A DNA stretch of 64,000 bases from Candidatus Saccharimonadota bacterium. Lineage in GTDB: Bacteria > Patescibacteriota > Saccharimonadia > Saccharimonadales > Saccharimonadaceae. Positions within the stretch are counted from its first letter, which is position 1, and every line of letters begins with the position of its first letter. Of the stretch, positions 25,752-34,481 are shown one piece after another. A program made the translations under genes and the position numbers. Location: positions 62,001-126,000 of the forward strand of contig JAFWMY010000011.1 of the NCBI GenBank assembly GCA_017545485.1, in the 5' to 3' direction. Below the pieces are notes generated by a model that worked only from the letters and a program-made list of their open reading frames with translations, did no database searches and was not told the DNA's origin.

Positions 25752-26758
25752 AAGACGCTACTTCTCGTGAGGTCTGGGATGAGTTTGTTAAGTCGCATCC
25801 GGAGGCGAATTTCTTACAATCGTGGGATTTTTATGAGTTCCATATTAAGCGTGGGAAGAAGGTGGTACGAAGGTTAGCCTACGATAAAGACGAAATTGTA
25901 GGGGCGTATGCCGGAGTGGTTGAAACTGCAAAACGTGGTAAATATATGGCAATTGCTGGTGGGCCAATATTGGACTGGCAAGATAAAAAGTTAGTAAGTG
26001 AAGTCTTTAGTGATATACGGGATCAGGGGAAAAAAGCTGGGTGTGTATTCGTAAGAGTGAGGCCGCAGCTAGAGTTGTCAGATAAGTCATTAAAACTAAT
26101 GAATGATTTAGGGTTAAAACGAGCGCCGATGTATTTATCGGTGGAATTTGCAGGAATATTAGATTTAACAAAGCCAGAAGAGGAAATTTTGGCAGGAGCT
26201 TCACAAGGATTCAGGCGAAAACTACGTAAGGCGATGAAAAATGAGATTGAGATTACAGCCGAAACTAACGATGAGGCAATCACTGAGTTTTGTCGGTTGG
26301 AAAAATTGCATGCTGAAAGACAGAAATATGTGGCTTTTTCTGGGGATTTCTTGCGTAAACAATATGAAGCATTTCGGGAAAACAATGAAGTTATTATTTA
26401 TACGGCGCGAAAAGATGGAGAAACTCTAGCACAAAACTTTATGATTTTTTATGGACCAGAAGCTAGCTATCATTACGGTGTGTCTTCAGAACTAGGAACA
26501 AAATATTCAGCTGCACCTTTGCTTCATATGGAAGCAATGAAAGAAGCGCGAAAACGTGGTTGCATTCGGTATAATCTCTGGGGAATCGTGGAGCCAGATG
26601 AGGTTAATCATCGGTTTTATGGAGTTTCAGAGTTTAAACGATCGTTCGGTTGTGAAGAATTACGCTATACTCCAGCCCATGACATGATTTTAAAGCCTCT
26701 TGCGTACCAAAAAACGAAGATAGTAGAAACCGCCCGTAAAAAAATCCGACATGTATAG
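25748..26758 (+). CDS. FemAB/MurM-like peptidoglycan bridge ligase, copy 2
   Basis: A 336-residue paralogue of copy 1 with the same landmarks in order: HPEANFLQSWDFYEF, AIAGGPILDWQ, CVFVRVRPQLE, a YHYGVSSELG segment, YNLWGIVEPDEVNHRFYGV and EFKRSFGCEELRYTPAHDM. The ATGA overlap with copy 1 shows coupling. Two copies usually mean two successive residues or two different amino acids in a bridge, as with FemA and FemB. The substrate residue cannot be told from sequence. Confidence 0.85.
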   Translation: MKDATSREVWDEFVKSHPEANFLQSWDFYEFHIKRGKKVVRRLAYDKDEIVGAYAGVVETAKRGKYMAIAGGPILDWQDKKLVSEVFSDIRDQGKKAGCVFVRVRPQLELSDKSLKLMNDLGLKRAPMYLSVEFAGILDLTKPEEEILAGASQGFRRKLRKAMKNEIEITAETNDEAITEFCRLEKLHAERQKYVAFSGDFLRKQYEAFRENNEVIIYTARKDGETLAQNFMIFYGPEASYHYGVSSELGTKYSAAPLLHMEAMKEARKRGCIRYNLWGIVEPDEVNHRFYGVSEFKRSFGCEELRYTPAHDMILKPLAYQKTKIVETARKKIRHV

Positions 26759-26767
26759 GAACTTGCT

Positions 26768-27331
26768 GTGGCGTCTAGAAATCATTTATTATCACAACAT
26801 TTCTTGAGAAACCCGAGGTTGGCTTTGATTTTGATTGGCCACTCTAATTTGAAAAAACGTGACACTGTAGTGGAAATTGGGGCAGGGTCGGGAGTGATTA
26901 CTTCGGCTTTAGCACGGAGAGTTGCACATGTAATTGCGGTGGAACCAGATAAAGAAGCGGTGGCCAAGCTACGTGGCCATTTGGCTAGGCAAGGATGCGA
27001 AAATGTAGAAATCGTAGAAAAGGATTTCATGAACTATGATTTGCCGGAAGGAGATTATAAAATATTCGCAAATCCACCTTTCCATTTATCATCAGCAATT
27101 CTGCACAAACTAATTGAATCCAAGAATCCACCTGAGGCGATTTATTTGATTTTGCAAAAACAATTTGCACTGAAACTACTTAACAACGACCGACACTACA
27201 CTTCGCAGCTAGGACTGACTATAACACGAGATTATGCAACACGAATTCGTCTACCTTTAAAACCCTCAGATTTTACGCCTCCGCCTGCTGTGCCCACGGT
27301 GCTGTTTGAAGCGAAACGTATATTAAAATAA
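26768..27331 (+). CDS. Short Erm/KsgA-family adenine-N6 methyltransferase
   Basis: A 187-residue SAM-dependent methylase starting at GTG. EIGAGSG (36-42) binds SAM, and VAVEP-like AVEPDKEAV and VEKDFMNYD follow. The catalytic loop is NPPF (102-105); KsgA has NLPY, and some Erm enzymes have NPPF-like forms. It ends near PPPAVPTVLF without the C-terminal helical domain of KsgA (about 265 residues). It could methylate 23S rRNA (Erm-like) or be a reduced KsgA. It lies 9 bases after the FemAB operon and may be co-transcribed. Confidence 0.7.
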   Translation: MASRNHLLSQHFLRNPRLALILIGHSNLKKRDTVVEIGAGSGVITSALARRVAHVIAVEPDKEAVAKLRGHLARQGCENVEIVEKDFMNYDLPEGDYKIFANPPFHLSSAILHKLIESKNPPEAIYLILQKQFALKLLNNDRHYTSQLGLTITRDYATRIRLPLKPSDFTPPPAVPTVLFEAKRILK

Positions 27332-27343
27332 CAATTCTATTCT

Positions 27344-27372
27344 TTGCGTTATTTGTCAATAAGTGATACAAT
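27344..27372 (+). promoter_or_regulatory. Promoter of the DUF308 gene
   Basis: TTGCGT, 17 bases ending TGa, TACAAT (27367-27372). It overlaps the upstream part of the open frame and so rules out starts before 27398. Confidence 0.7.
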
Positions 27373-27397
27373 AAGCATAAGTAATAAAGGAATTTTT

Positions 27398-27997
27398 ATG
27401 GCAAAAATTAATAGAAGATTTATAGATAAACACTGGCTAGTATTTCTAGTGCGTGGAGGTCTCGCGGCAATTTTTGGTTGTTTTGCATTATTTGGCGGCC
27501 TTAACAACATGGAACATGCCGTTGCTCTAATTAGCGTTTTTCTACTTTTAATGGGGATTATTGATGCTGTAGGAGCCCTGTATTCTTCTAATAAAAAACA
27601 TGGTTGGATTAACGCGGTAATTGATGCGATTGTTGATGTAATTGCGGCGGTATTTTTACTGTTCTTTGCTAATGGTATTCTTGAAAATATTGTCTTAATT
27701 CTCTCTATTTACACAATTGTTTCTGGCGTAATTGATGTATTTCATGGTTTTCTTTCCACTGTGGACCCAACCGATCGCTTTATCCGCATTTTGGCAGGTG
27801 CTTGTGGATGCGTAATCGGTGTTGTCATCTTAAACGCTGGGGGATTTGAAATTACCACCTTTATTCGCTTCTTCGGTGCATTTATGTTAATTGTAGGTGT
27901 AACCAGCCTGATTTACGGTGTACACAATCGTTCACAGAATATTGAGGACAAAGTTGCAAGAAAACAAGCAGCTAAAAACCGTAAAAAGAAAAAATAA
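27398..27997 (+). CDS. HdeD/DUF308-family membrane protein
   Basis: A 199-residue protein with about six closely spaced membrane helices (LVFLVRGGLAAIFGCFALFG, VALISVFLLLMGIIDAVGAL and so on) and a basic C-terminal tail. The repeat of two-helix units matches the DUF308/HdeD family, linked to acid resistance in enterics but of unknown function elsewhere. The ATG at 27398 is chosen because a good promoter lies just upstream, within the longer open frame, and an AAAGGA ribosome binding site precedes it. Confidence 0.75.
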   Translation: MAKINRRFIDKHWLVFLVRGGLAAIFGCFALFGGLNNMEHAVALISVFLLLMGIIDAVGALYSSNKKHGWINAVIDAIVDVIAAVFLLFFANGILENIVLILSIYTIVSGVIDVFHGFLSTVDPTDRFIRILAGACGCVIGVVILNAGGFEITTFIRFFGAFMLIVGVTSLIYGVHNRSQNIEDKVARKQAAKNRKKKK

Positions 27998-28043
27998 TAT
28001 CAAATCTATTTATTTTAGCACCACTAAACAAATGGAATTTTTG

Positions 28044-28052
28044 TGCTATAAT
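28044..28052 (+). promoter_or_regulatory. Extended -10 box of galU
   Basis: TGcTATAAT with a 17-nt gap to the ATG that contains AAGGAG, so this one is a leadered gene. Confidence 0.6.
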
Positions 28053-28069
28053 CGTATTAAGGAGAATAT

Positions 28070-28933
28070 ATGAAAGCAATAATAACAGATGCGGGTTTTG
28101 CAAGCCGCTATCTACCTATCACTAAGACAATCCCAAAGGCGATGATTCCGATTGGGGCGAAACCAGTTATGCAACTATGCGTAGAAGAATGCGCCGAAGC
28201 AGGGATCGACGAAATAATTATTGTAGCAACGCCAAATTCTATGTCGCGAGAAATTTATGAAGATTATTTTCATAGTAAATCCGAAAATGTCAAAGCTTTG
28301 CTAGAAAAACAGGGAAAAATGGAGCGCTTTGAACCAGTAGAGCGGGTTTTAAGTTTTCCAAAAATTACCGTAATTGAACAAGATGTAAATTTGCCTTATG
28401 GAAATGGTTCACCGATTGTGTCTGCTAAAGATTTCGTAAAAGACGATGAAGCGTTTGTGGTGCTTTATTCTGATGATTTAATCCTGGGGGAAGGAGATGT
28501 CAAAACTCTGATTGATACATATCATAATAATCCTGAGGCTAAGGCTGTAATTGCGGCGCAAGAAATGCCGGAAGAAGTTTGGAATAAATACGGTATGATT
28601 GCTTTAAAAGAAAACGGGACTTTGAGTCATATCGTAGAAAAACCAAAAACCCCGGATTTAAGCCCTAGCAACCTTACTTCATATGGACGATACCTGCTTA
28701 CTCCAGAAGTTTTTGATTACCTTGTACCATCCAACACTGGTTTGGACGGGGAATTATGGACGGTAGACGCCATCACAAAGCTAGCTGAGCACGGCGATGT
28801 AATTGTAGCAAAAAGTAAAGGGAAATGGATTACCACAGGTGACCCTAAAAACTATTTCTTGGCTCATCTTCAATATGTCTTGACTGAGACAGATTACGCC
28901 GATGATGTGAAAAAACTTATTGCTGAACACTAA
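28070..28933 (+). CDS. galU: UTP-glucose-1-phosphate uridylyltransferase-like protein
   Basis: A 287-residue nucleotidyltransferase close to GalU in layout: KAIITDAGFASRYLPITKTIPKAMIPIG, GNGSPIVSAKDFV, FVVLYSDDLI and IVEKP. It would make UDP-glucose for glycolipids or wall glycans, such as those built by the GT4 enzyme at 36-37 kb. The nucleotide-binding signature, normally GxGTR, reads GFASR; the Arg is kept but the second Gly and Thr are changed. AAGGAG precedes the ATG. Confidence 0.85.
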   Translation: MKAIITDAGFASRYLPITKTIPKAMIPIGAKPVMQLCVEECAEAGIDEIIIVATPNSMSREIYEDYFHSKSENVKALLEKQGKMERFEPVERVLSFPKITVIEQDVNLPYGNGSPIVSAKDFVKDDEAFVVLYSDDLILGEGDVKTLIDTYHNNPEAKAVIAAQEMPEEVWNKYGMIALKENGTLSHIVEKPKTPDLSPSNLTSYGRYLLTPEVFDYLVPSNTGLDGELWTVDAITKLAEHGDVIVAKSKGKWITTGDPKNYFLAHLQYVLTETDYADDVKKLIAEH

Positions 28934-28966
28934 TCTATGATAAAATAGGTTAAAAGGAGAAAAAAT

Positions 28967-29251
28967 ATGGATGTAGCTGAATGGATTATCGTAGCAATAT
29001 TAAGCATCACTTTAATGCTGTTTTTGATTTTAGGAATCGTTTTGTTGGTCAAGCTAATTGGTTTAAGCAAAGAAGTAGGAAAAATTGTAGTAGAAGGCCA
29101 AGATATCGCTAAAAACGCCAATGGAATCGTTTCAAATGTTAGAGGCATGACATCAATCGGTGGGACTGTAGAAATGTTTGTAAACAAATATATCAATCCA
29201 AAACTCAAGGAAAAAATGAAAGAAGAAGAGAAAAAGGAGGAAAAGAAATGA
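28967..29251 (+). CDS. Small membrane protein, DUF948-like
   Basis: A 94-residue protein with one N-terminal membrane helix (about 6-28, IIVAILSITLMLFLILGIVLLV), a short helical stretch and a Lys/Glu-rich tail. The layout matches small DUF948-type envelope proteins of Gram-positives. AAAAGGAG precedes the ATG. The end overlaps the next start by 4 nt (ATGA), so the pair is coupled. Confidence 0.6.
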   Translation: MDVAEWIIVAILSITLMLFLILGIVLLVKLIGLSKEVGKIVVEGQDIAKNANGIVSNVRGMTSIGGTVEMFVNKYINPKLKEKMKEEEKKEEKK

Positions 29252-29466
29252 CAGAAAAAGGTAAAGGTGGAGCTGGTAAGTTTTTCTTAGGGGCTGCACT
29301 TGGAGCAATTGCCGGTGCAATTGCGGGGAAATTTATCTCAGTGAAATCCGAAGGCGAGGAAGCAGAGGCTTGCAAATGTGGCGACGACTGCAAATGCAAG
29401 GAAGAAAAACCCGCTGAGAAGAAATCTACCGCACATAAAAGCGCGGATAAAAAGTCCGAAAAATAG
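29248..29466 (+). CDS. Small Gly-rich membrane protein with Cys-rich segment (YtxH-like)
   Basis: A 72-residue protein with a Gly/Ala-rich membrane segment (FFLGAALGAIAGAIAGKF), then CKCGDDCKCK and a Lys/Ser/Glu-rich tail. Its N-terminus resembles YtxH-type proteins. The four closely spaced Cys could bind a metal or form disulfides; this is not a known motif to me. It is coupled to the preceding DUF948-like gene and ends before a terminator. Confidence 0.6.
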   Translation: MTEKGKGGAGKFFLGAALGAIAGAIAGKFISVKSEGEEAEACKCGDDCKCKEEKPAEKKSTAHKSADKKSEK

Positions 29467-29480
29467 TTGTAATTATAAAA

Positions 29481-29504
29481 GCAGGCTCGTTTGAGCCTGT
29501 TTTT
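29481..29504 (+). terminator. Terminator before dnaE
   Basis: CAGGCTC pairs with GAGCCTG around GTTT and is followed by five T. Confidence 0.88.
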
Positions 29505-29506
29505 CG

Positions 29507-29515
29507 TGCTATAAT
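29507..29515 (+). promoter_or_regulatory. Extended -10 box of dnaE
   Basis: TGcTATAAT starts right after the upstream terminator and ends 6 nt before the dnaE ATG, so a leaderless mRNA is inferred. Confidence 0.65.
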
Positions 29516-29521
29516 TTTTAT

Positions 29522-32500
29522 ATGAAGGAGTTAACTGCGAGCGATTTTGTGCATTTGCACAACCATACTCATTATTCGTTGTTGGATGGATTGACGAAGA
29601 TACCTGAACTAGTGAAGTTTATAAAAGAGGATGGGATGCAAGCAGTTGCTGTGACGGATCACGGCACAATGTCTGGCTTGGTGGAGTTATATAAAGAATG
29701 TAATAGTGCTGGGATTAAGCCAATTTTAGGGCTTGAGGCATATGTTGCAGCGCGCAAAATGACCGACAAAGACCCGGCGCACGACAAACAGAGATTTCAT
29801 ATTACACTTCTTGCTATGAATAACCAGGGTTATGAGAATTTGTGCCGAATTATGTCTAATGCGGAAGAGTATGGTAAGTATTATAAGCCACGAACTGACC
29901 ATGATGAACTGGAAAAATACAACGAAGGAATAATATGTTTATCTGGATGTATGGGATCAGAAATCGCAGAGGCGATTAGAGCTGGAGACGATGAACGTGC
30001 GCGCAGTTTGATTAAGTGGTATAGCGAAGTCTTTAAAGACCGGTTTTATCTAGAAATGCAAGATCATGGCCATCCAAAATCTTCTACTCATTCGTCTGAG
30101 CAGAAAAAAGTTAATGATTGGCTGATGGAGCACGCTAAGGAATTCAATTTGCCTTTGGTAGTGACCTGTGATGCACACTATTTGAAACACGAAGATCAAG
30201 ATGCGCACGAGGTACTACTTTGTATTGGTACAGCGGCATACTTATCTGATACTAACCGTATGAGCTTAAAAGATTATGACTTGCATGTAATACCGGCAGA
30301 AGAAATTATTGCGCATTGGCAGGATACTTGTCCAGAAGCGGTCTTAAACACAAAAAAAATTGCGGATAGGTGTAATGTAGATTTGCAACTTGGACGAATT
30401 CTAATTCCGAAATTTCCTGTGCCTAAAGGAGAAGATGAAAAATCATATTTAGATAAATTAGTGTTTCAGGGTTTAGTTTATCGCTATGGCGGGAAAAAAT
30501 TAGAAGAAACTACCAAACTAAGCGTAGAGGAATGTAGAAAGATTTTAGAGAGAACCGATAAAGAACGGGATGATGAGCATAAGATTTTGCCAAGAATTGA
30601 TTACGAGCTATCAATAGTGGATAAAATGAAGTACAATGGGTACTTTTTGATAGTGCAAGACTTTATTAACTGGGGTAAATCACAGAGAATTGTGTATGGG
30701 CCAGGACGTGGTTCGGCGGCTGGCTCGCTCCTTGCTTATGCTTTACGTATTACGGAGCTAGATCCATTAAAGTATGACCTGCTCTTTGAAAGATTCTTAA
30801 ATCCAGATCGTATTTCTATGCCAGATATTGATACAGATATTCAAGATACGAGACGAGATGAGGTGATTGAATATTGTACTCAGAAATATGGGGAAGCGAG
30901 AGTTTCAAACATTGCAACATTTGGTAAAATGATGGCCAAAAACGCCGTGCGAGATGTTGCTAGAGTACTAGAAGTTCCTTACGCCGAAGCTGATAGACTT
31001 GCGAAAATGGTTCCTGACCCAGTACAAGGTCACCACGTACATCTTGAAGATGCGATTAAAGATGTGCCAGATTTGAAACAAGAATATGAGACCAATCCAA
31101 CCTCACGAGAAGTAATTGACTTTGCTTCACGCCTGGAGGGAACTATTCGCAATCATGGGGTGCACGCTTGTGGCGTCATTATCGCGCCAGATGATTTGGT
31201 GAAATTCTTACCTTTGGAGGTATCGGCAAAGGGGCCAATCGCTGCACAATTTCCAATGGGACAGGTAGAGGAACTGGGTTTATTAAAAATGGACTTTTTG
31301 GGATTATCCAACTTATCTGTGATTAATAACGCCCTAAGGATGATACGAAAAGTTTACAAAACTGAGATAGACTTGTCATCTTTACCGCTTGATGACCCAG
31401 AAACTTATGCACTTTTGCAAAGAGCGGAAACAACAGGGGTATTCCAGCTAGAATCTGCTGGTATGAAACGGTATTTGAAAGATTTAAAAGCTTCTCATTT
31501 TGAAGATATCATCGCTATGGTGGCTTTGTATCGCCCGGGGCCAATGCAATTTATTGATTCATTTATTAAACGTAAACACGGCGAGGAACCAATTACTTAC
31601 CTCCACCCTGGATTAGAGGGGGCTCTGAAAAGTACATATGGGATTTTAATATATCAAGAGCAGTTCATGCAGATTTCGCGAACTTGGTGTGGTTTTACTG
31701 GTGGGCAGGCAGATACTTTGCGTAAGGCGGTAGGTAAGAAAAAAATTGACCTAATGAAAAAGGTGAAACCGGAATTTATTGAAGGGGCAATAAAGGTCGG
31801 GGGAGCTACAAAGGAAATTGCGGAAACTTTCTGGGACCAGCTGCTAGAGTTTGCAAATTACTGTTTTAATAAGTCACATGCAGCGTGTTACGCCCTGATT
31901 GCTTACTGGACAGCATATCTTAAAGCGCACTATCCGGATGCCTTTATGGCGGCTTTAATGACCTCTGATATGCGATGGACAGATAGGTTAGCGATTGAAA
32001 TCGGTGAATGTAAAAAAATGGGGCTAAAGGTACTGGGGCCGGATATTAACCAATCATATGGCGATTTTGGGATTGTAGGTGGCGAAAATACTATTAGGTT
32101 TGGATTATCTGGTATTAAAAATATGGGACGAGCATTAGTTGAAGATATTGTTATCGCAGAGCGCGACAAAAACGGCCCATTCAAATCGGTGTGTGATTTC
32201 GCAAAGAGAGTAGATTCCACGAAATTTAATAAAAAATCCTGGGAAGCAGCCATCAAAACTGGGGCATTTGATAGATTTGGCGACTCACGATCAGATTTGC
32301 TATTTAATCTAGAAGCAATTCAGGCTTATGGGGCAAAAATACAAAAAGATGTGGGCTCAGGCCAAACTGATCTCTTTGGTATGATGGGCGAAGCGGGGGC
32401 GGTACCGGAAGTTGAAATTAAACCGGCCCCGACACAATACCCTGACAAAGAATTATTACTGTGGGAACGAGATTTAATGGGTCTATACTTGTCTGCTCAT

Positions 32501-33262
32501 CCGTTAGATAAATATGATACATATTTTGAAGAACAAACCCATCCGATGGCCTATGTATGCGAAGAAAATGATAACAAAATCGTGACAATTGGTGGGATTA
32601 TTACAGCGGTTCGCTCAATTTTAACTAAAAAAGGCGACAAAATGGCCTTTGTAAAAATAGAAAACAAAACTGATGAGGCGGAATTTATTGTATTTCCGAG
32701 CGTGTTCGCAGAATTTGGCGGTAAACTGGAGATGGACAATGTAGTGCGGGTAACTGGTAAGGTAAACGCAAAAGATAAATTCGGCAACGTTACTTCTGAT
32801 GTAAAGCTACTAGCTGAAACTATAGAGCTAGTTTCTGATGAGGTATTAGATTCCTATAAACCAACCGGTACTCTACTTGGTGCGCCAAAAACCGCTCCTG
32901 GAGGGGGGAGAAACCCTGGAAGAGTCTCAGCGGAAAAAGTATACAACAGAGGTGAGGAGAAGGCTAAAGCGTGGAGCGAAACTCCGAAAAACGACGATAC
33001 GCCGCGAGTTTTGAAAGAGCCACCAAAAGACCCCCGCAAGGAAAGATTATATATCCTGATTGAAAATGCATCAGATACGAAATTGTTATCAGAAATACGC
33101 AAATTAGCGGATTTGTACCTAGGTATGCAAGAGGTGGTTTTGGTCTTAAAAGACGGGGAATCTAAACGTCCCCTAAGAATGCCATTTAAGGTGGATGCGT
33201 CAGATGAACTACTGGGGAAGCTACAAGATTTGGTTGGGGAAGATAAGATTAAAGTGTGCTAA
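29522..33262 (+). CDS. dnaE: DNA polymerase III alpha subunit
   Basis: A 1246-residue replicative polymerase of the DnaE type. The N-terminal PHP domain starts with HLHNHTHYSLLDG and has AVTDHGTMSG. The polymerase core has GPGRGSAAGSLLAYAL and the catalytic PDIDTD. Further features are FNKSHAACYALIAYWTAYLKAHYP, an HhH region and a C-terminal OB-fold (about residues 1010-1100, IVTIGGIITAVRSI). A charged linker and a last alpha/beta domain end the protein. The length is normal. The PHP metal ligands look largely intact, so proofreading by PHP is possible. It begins a run of information-processing genes (smpB, xthA). Confidence 0.97.
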   Translation: MKELTASDFVHLHNHTHYSLLDGLTKIPELVKFIKEDGMQAVAVTDHGTMSGLVELYKECNSAGIKPILGLEAYVAARKMTDKDPAHDKQRFHITLLAMNNQGYENLCRIMSNAEEYGKYYKPRTDHDELEKYNEGIICLSGCMGSEIAEAIRAGDDERARSLIKWYSEVFKDRFYLEMQDHGHPKSSTHSSEQKKVNDWLMEHAKEFNLPLVVTCDAHYLKHEDQDAHEVLLCIGTAAYLSDTNRMSLKDYDLHVIPAEEIIAHWQDTCPEAVLNTKKIADRCNVDLQLGRILIPKFPVPKGEDEKSYLDKLVFQGLVYRYGGKKLEETTKLSVEECRKILERTDKERDDEHKILPRIDYELSIVDKMKYNGYFLIVQDFINWGKSQRIVYGPGRGSAAGSLLAYALRITELDPLKYDLLFERFLNPDRISMPDIDTDIQDTRRDEVIEYCTQKYGEARVSNIATFGKMMAKNAVRDVARVLEVPYAEADRLAKMVPDPVQGHHVHLEDAIKDVPDLKQEYETNPTSREVIDFASRLEGTIRNHGVHACGVIIAPDDLVKFLPLEVSAKGPIAAQFPMGQVEELGLLKMDFLGLSNLSVINNALRMIRKVYKTEIDLSSLPLDDPETYALLQRAETTGVFQLESAGMKRYLKDLKASHFEDIIAMVALYRPGPMQFIDSFIKRKHGEEPITYLHPGLEGALKSTYGILIYQEQFMQISRTWCGFTGGQADTLRKAVGKKKIDLMKKVKPEFIEGAIKVGGATKEIAETFWDQLLEFANYCFNKSHAACYALIAYWTAYLKAHYPDAFMAALMTSDMRWTDRLAIEIGECKKMGLKVLGPDINQSYGDFGIVGGENTIRFGLSGIKNMGRALVEDIVIAERDKNGPFKSVCDFAKRVDSTKFNKKSWEAAIKTGAFDRFGDSRSDLLFNLEAIQAYGAKIQKDVGSGQTDLFGMMGEAGAVPEVEIKPAPTQYPDKELLLWERDLMGLYLSAHPLDKYDTYFEEQTHPMAYVCEENDNKIVTIGGIITAVRSILTKKGDKMAFVKIENKTDEAEFIVFPSVFAEFGGKLEMDNVVRVTGKVNAKDKFGNVTSDVKLLAETIELVSDEVLDSYKPTGTLLGAPKTAPGGGRNPGRVSAEKVYNRGEEKAKAWSETPKNDDTPRVLKEPPKDPRKERLYILIENASDTKLLSEIRKLADLYLGMQEVVLVLKDGESKRPLRMPFKVDASDELLGKLQDLVGEDKIKVC

Positions 33263-33270
33263 AACCTGTA

Positions 33271-33279
33271 TGATATAAT
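33271..33279 (+). promoter_or_regulatory. Extended -10 box of smpB
   Basis: TGaTATAAT ends 6 nt before the smpB ATG. Confidence 0.6.
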
Positions 33280-33285
33280 TGAGGT

Positions 33286-33702
33286 ATGAAAAAGAAAAAG
33301 GTGTCAGATTCAGTTACGGTTAATCGTAAAGCAAGGTACGATTATGTTTTGGGCGATGAACTTACGGTAGGGATGGTTCTCAGTGGGCCGGAAGTAAGAT
33401 TAATTCGCGACCATCATGTGCAGCTTAAAGGCTCTTATGTGACTATCCGTAACGGAGAGCTATGGCTGTATGGACTGACACTTGGTGCAGATACGGCGCA
33501 AAATATCAAACTACTCGCTACGAAGAAGCAAATTGAGGCACTAAACCGAGAAAAAGTAGCAGGGTCAACCATTGTACCGGTGAGGTTGTTAGGTGGTTCG
33601 CGACATATTAAATTAGTAATTGCGATGGGTAGAGGTAAGAAAAAATACGACAAACGCGAAACAATTAAAAAGCGTGATATTGAGAGAGGGCGATATGCTT
33701 AA
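33286..33702 (+). CDS. smpB: SsrA-binding protein SmpB
   Basis: A 138-residue tmRNA partner with the family pattern VNRKARYDYVLGDELTVGMV and GPEVRLIRD, ending in the basic tail KKYDKRETIKKRDIERGRYA that mimics an mRNA in the decoding site. It implies a tmRNA gene elsewhere in the genome; I found none in this window. The end overlaps the xthA start. Confidence 0.94.
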   Translation: MKKKKVSDSVTVNRKARYDYVLGDELTVGMVLSGPEVRLIRDHHVQLKGSYVTIRNGELWLYGLTLGADTAQNIKLLATKKQIEALNREKVAGSTIVPVRLLGGSRHIKLVIAMGRGKKKYDKRETIKKRDIERGRYA

Positions 33703-34480
33703 GATTTTTTCATGGAATGTAAATGGTCTAAGAGCAGTGCTGCGAAAGGGGGCATTGCAGAAATTTATTACTGAAGAACAGCCGGATATTTTGTGTCTAC
33801 AGGAGACCAAAGCTAAACAAGGACAGGCGGAAATTGATTTACCAGAATATGAGGAAATTTGGAATTCGGCGGAACGACCTGGTTACGCAGGGACAGCGAT
33901 TTTTACTAAAATCAAACCTTTATCGGTAAAATATGATTTGCCAACTGAAGTAACAATGGCCGACGAGTTCGGCGATCCCTTGAGCGAAGGCCGGGTTTTA
34001 ACGGCGGAGTTTGACAAGTTTTATTTAGTGAACGTTTACACACCTAATTCTAAAAACGAATTAGAGAGATTGGGGTTGCGTGAAAAAAAATGGGATCCTG
34101 AGTTTTTGCGATACTTAAAGGAGCTAGAGAAGGTCAAACCGGTGGTAGTGTGTGGCGATTTCAACGCAGCGCACGAGGAAATAGATATTGCACGCCCAAA
34201 AACCAATCATCATTCAGCTGGGTTCACGGACGAAGAAAGACAGGGAATTACTAACATCGTTTCGGCGGGGTTAACGGATTCTTTCAGGTCTCTACATCCC
34301 GATTCGGTAAGATATACCTGGTGGTCACATTGGGGCCATGCACGAGAGAACAATGTCGGTTGGCGAATTGATTATTTCTTCGTGTCAGATAGTCTAAAAC
34401 CACATCTAAAAGAGGCTGAGATTTATGAAAATGTAGTTGGCTCTGACCATTGCCCGGTAGCGATAAAATTGGAGTTTTAG
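33695..34480 (+). CDS. xthA: Exodeoxyribonuclease III (AP endonuclease)
   Basis: A 261-residue ExoIII-type repair nuclease. It opens MLKIFSWNVNGLRAVL, has the catalytic LQETKA, a CGDFNAAHEEIDIA segment with Asp and Asn, GFTDEER, and the final SDHCPV His. The ATG at 33695 overlaps the end of smpB and is chosen over an upstream in-frame ATG because the protein then starts at the first conserved strand. It incises abasic sites in base-excision repair. Confidence 0.93.
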   Translation: MLKIFSWNVNGLRAVLRKGALQKFITEEQPDILCLQETKAKQGQAEIDLPEYEEIWNSAERPGYAGTAIFTKIKPLSVKYDLPTEVTMADEFGDPLSEGRVLTAEFDKFYLVNVYTPNSKNELERLGLREKKWDPEFLRYLKELEKVKPVVVCGDFNAAHEEIDIARPKTNHHSAGFTDEERQGITNIVSAGLTDSFRSLHPDSVRYTWWSHWGHARENNVGWRIDYFFVSDSLKPHLKEAEIYENVVGSDHCPVAIKLEF

Positions 34481-34481
34481 A

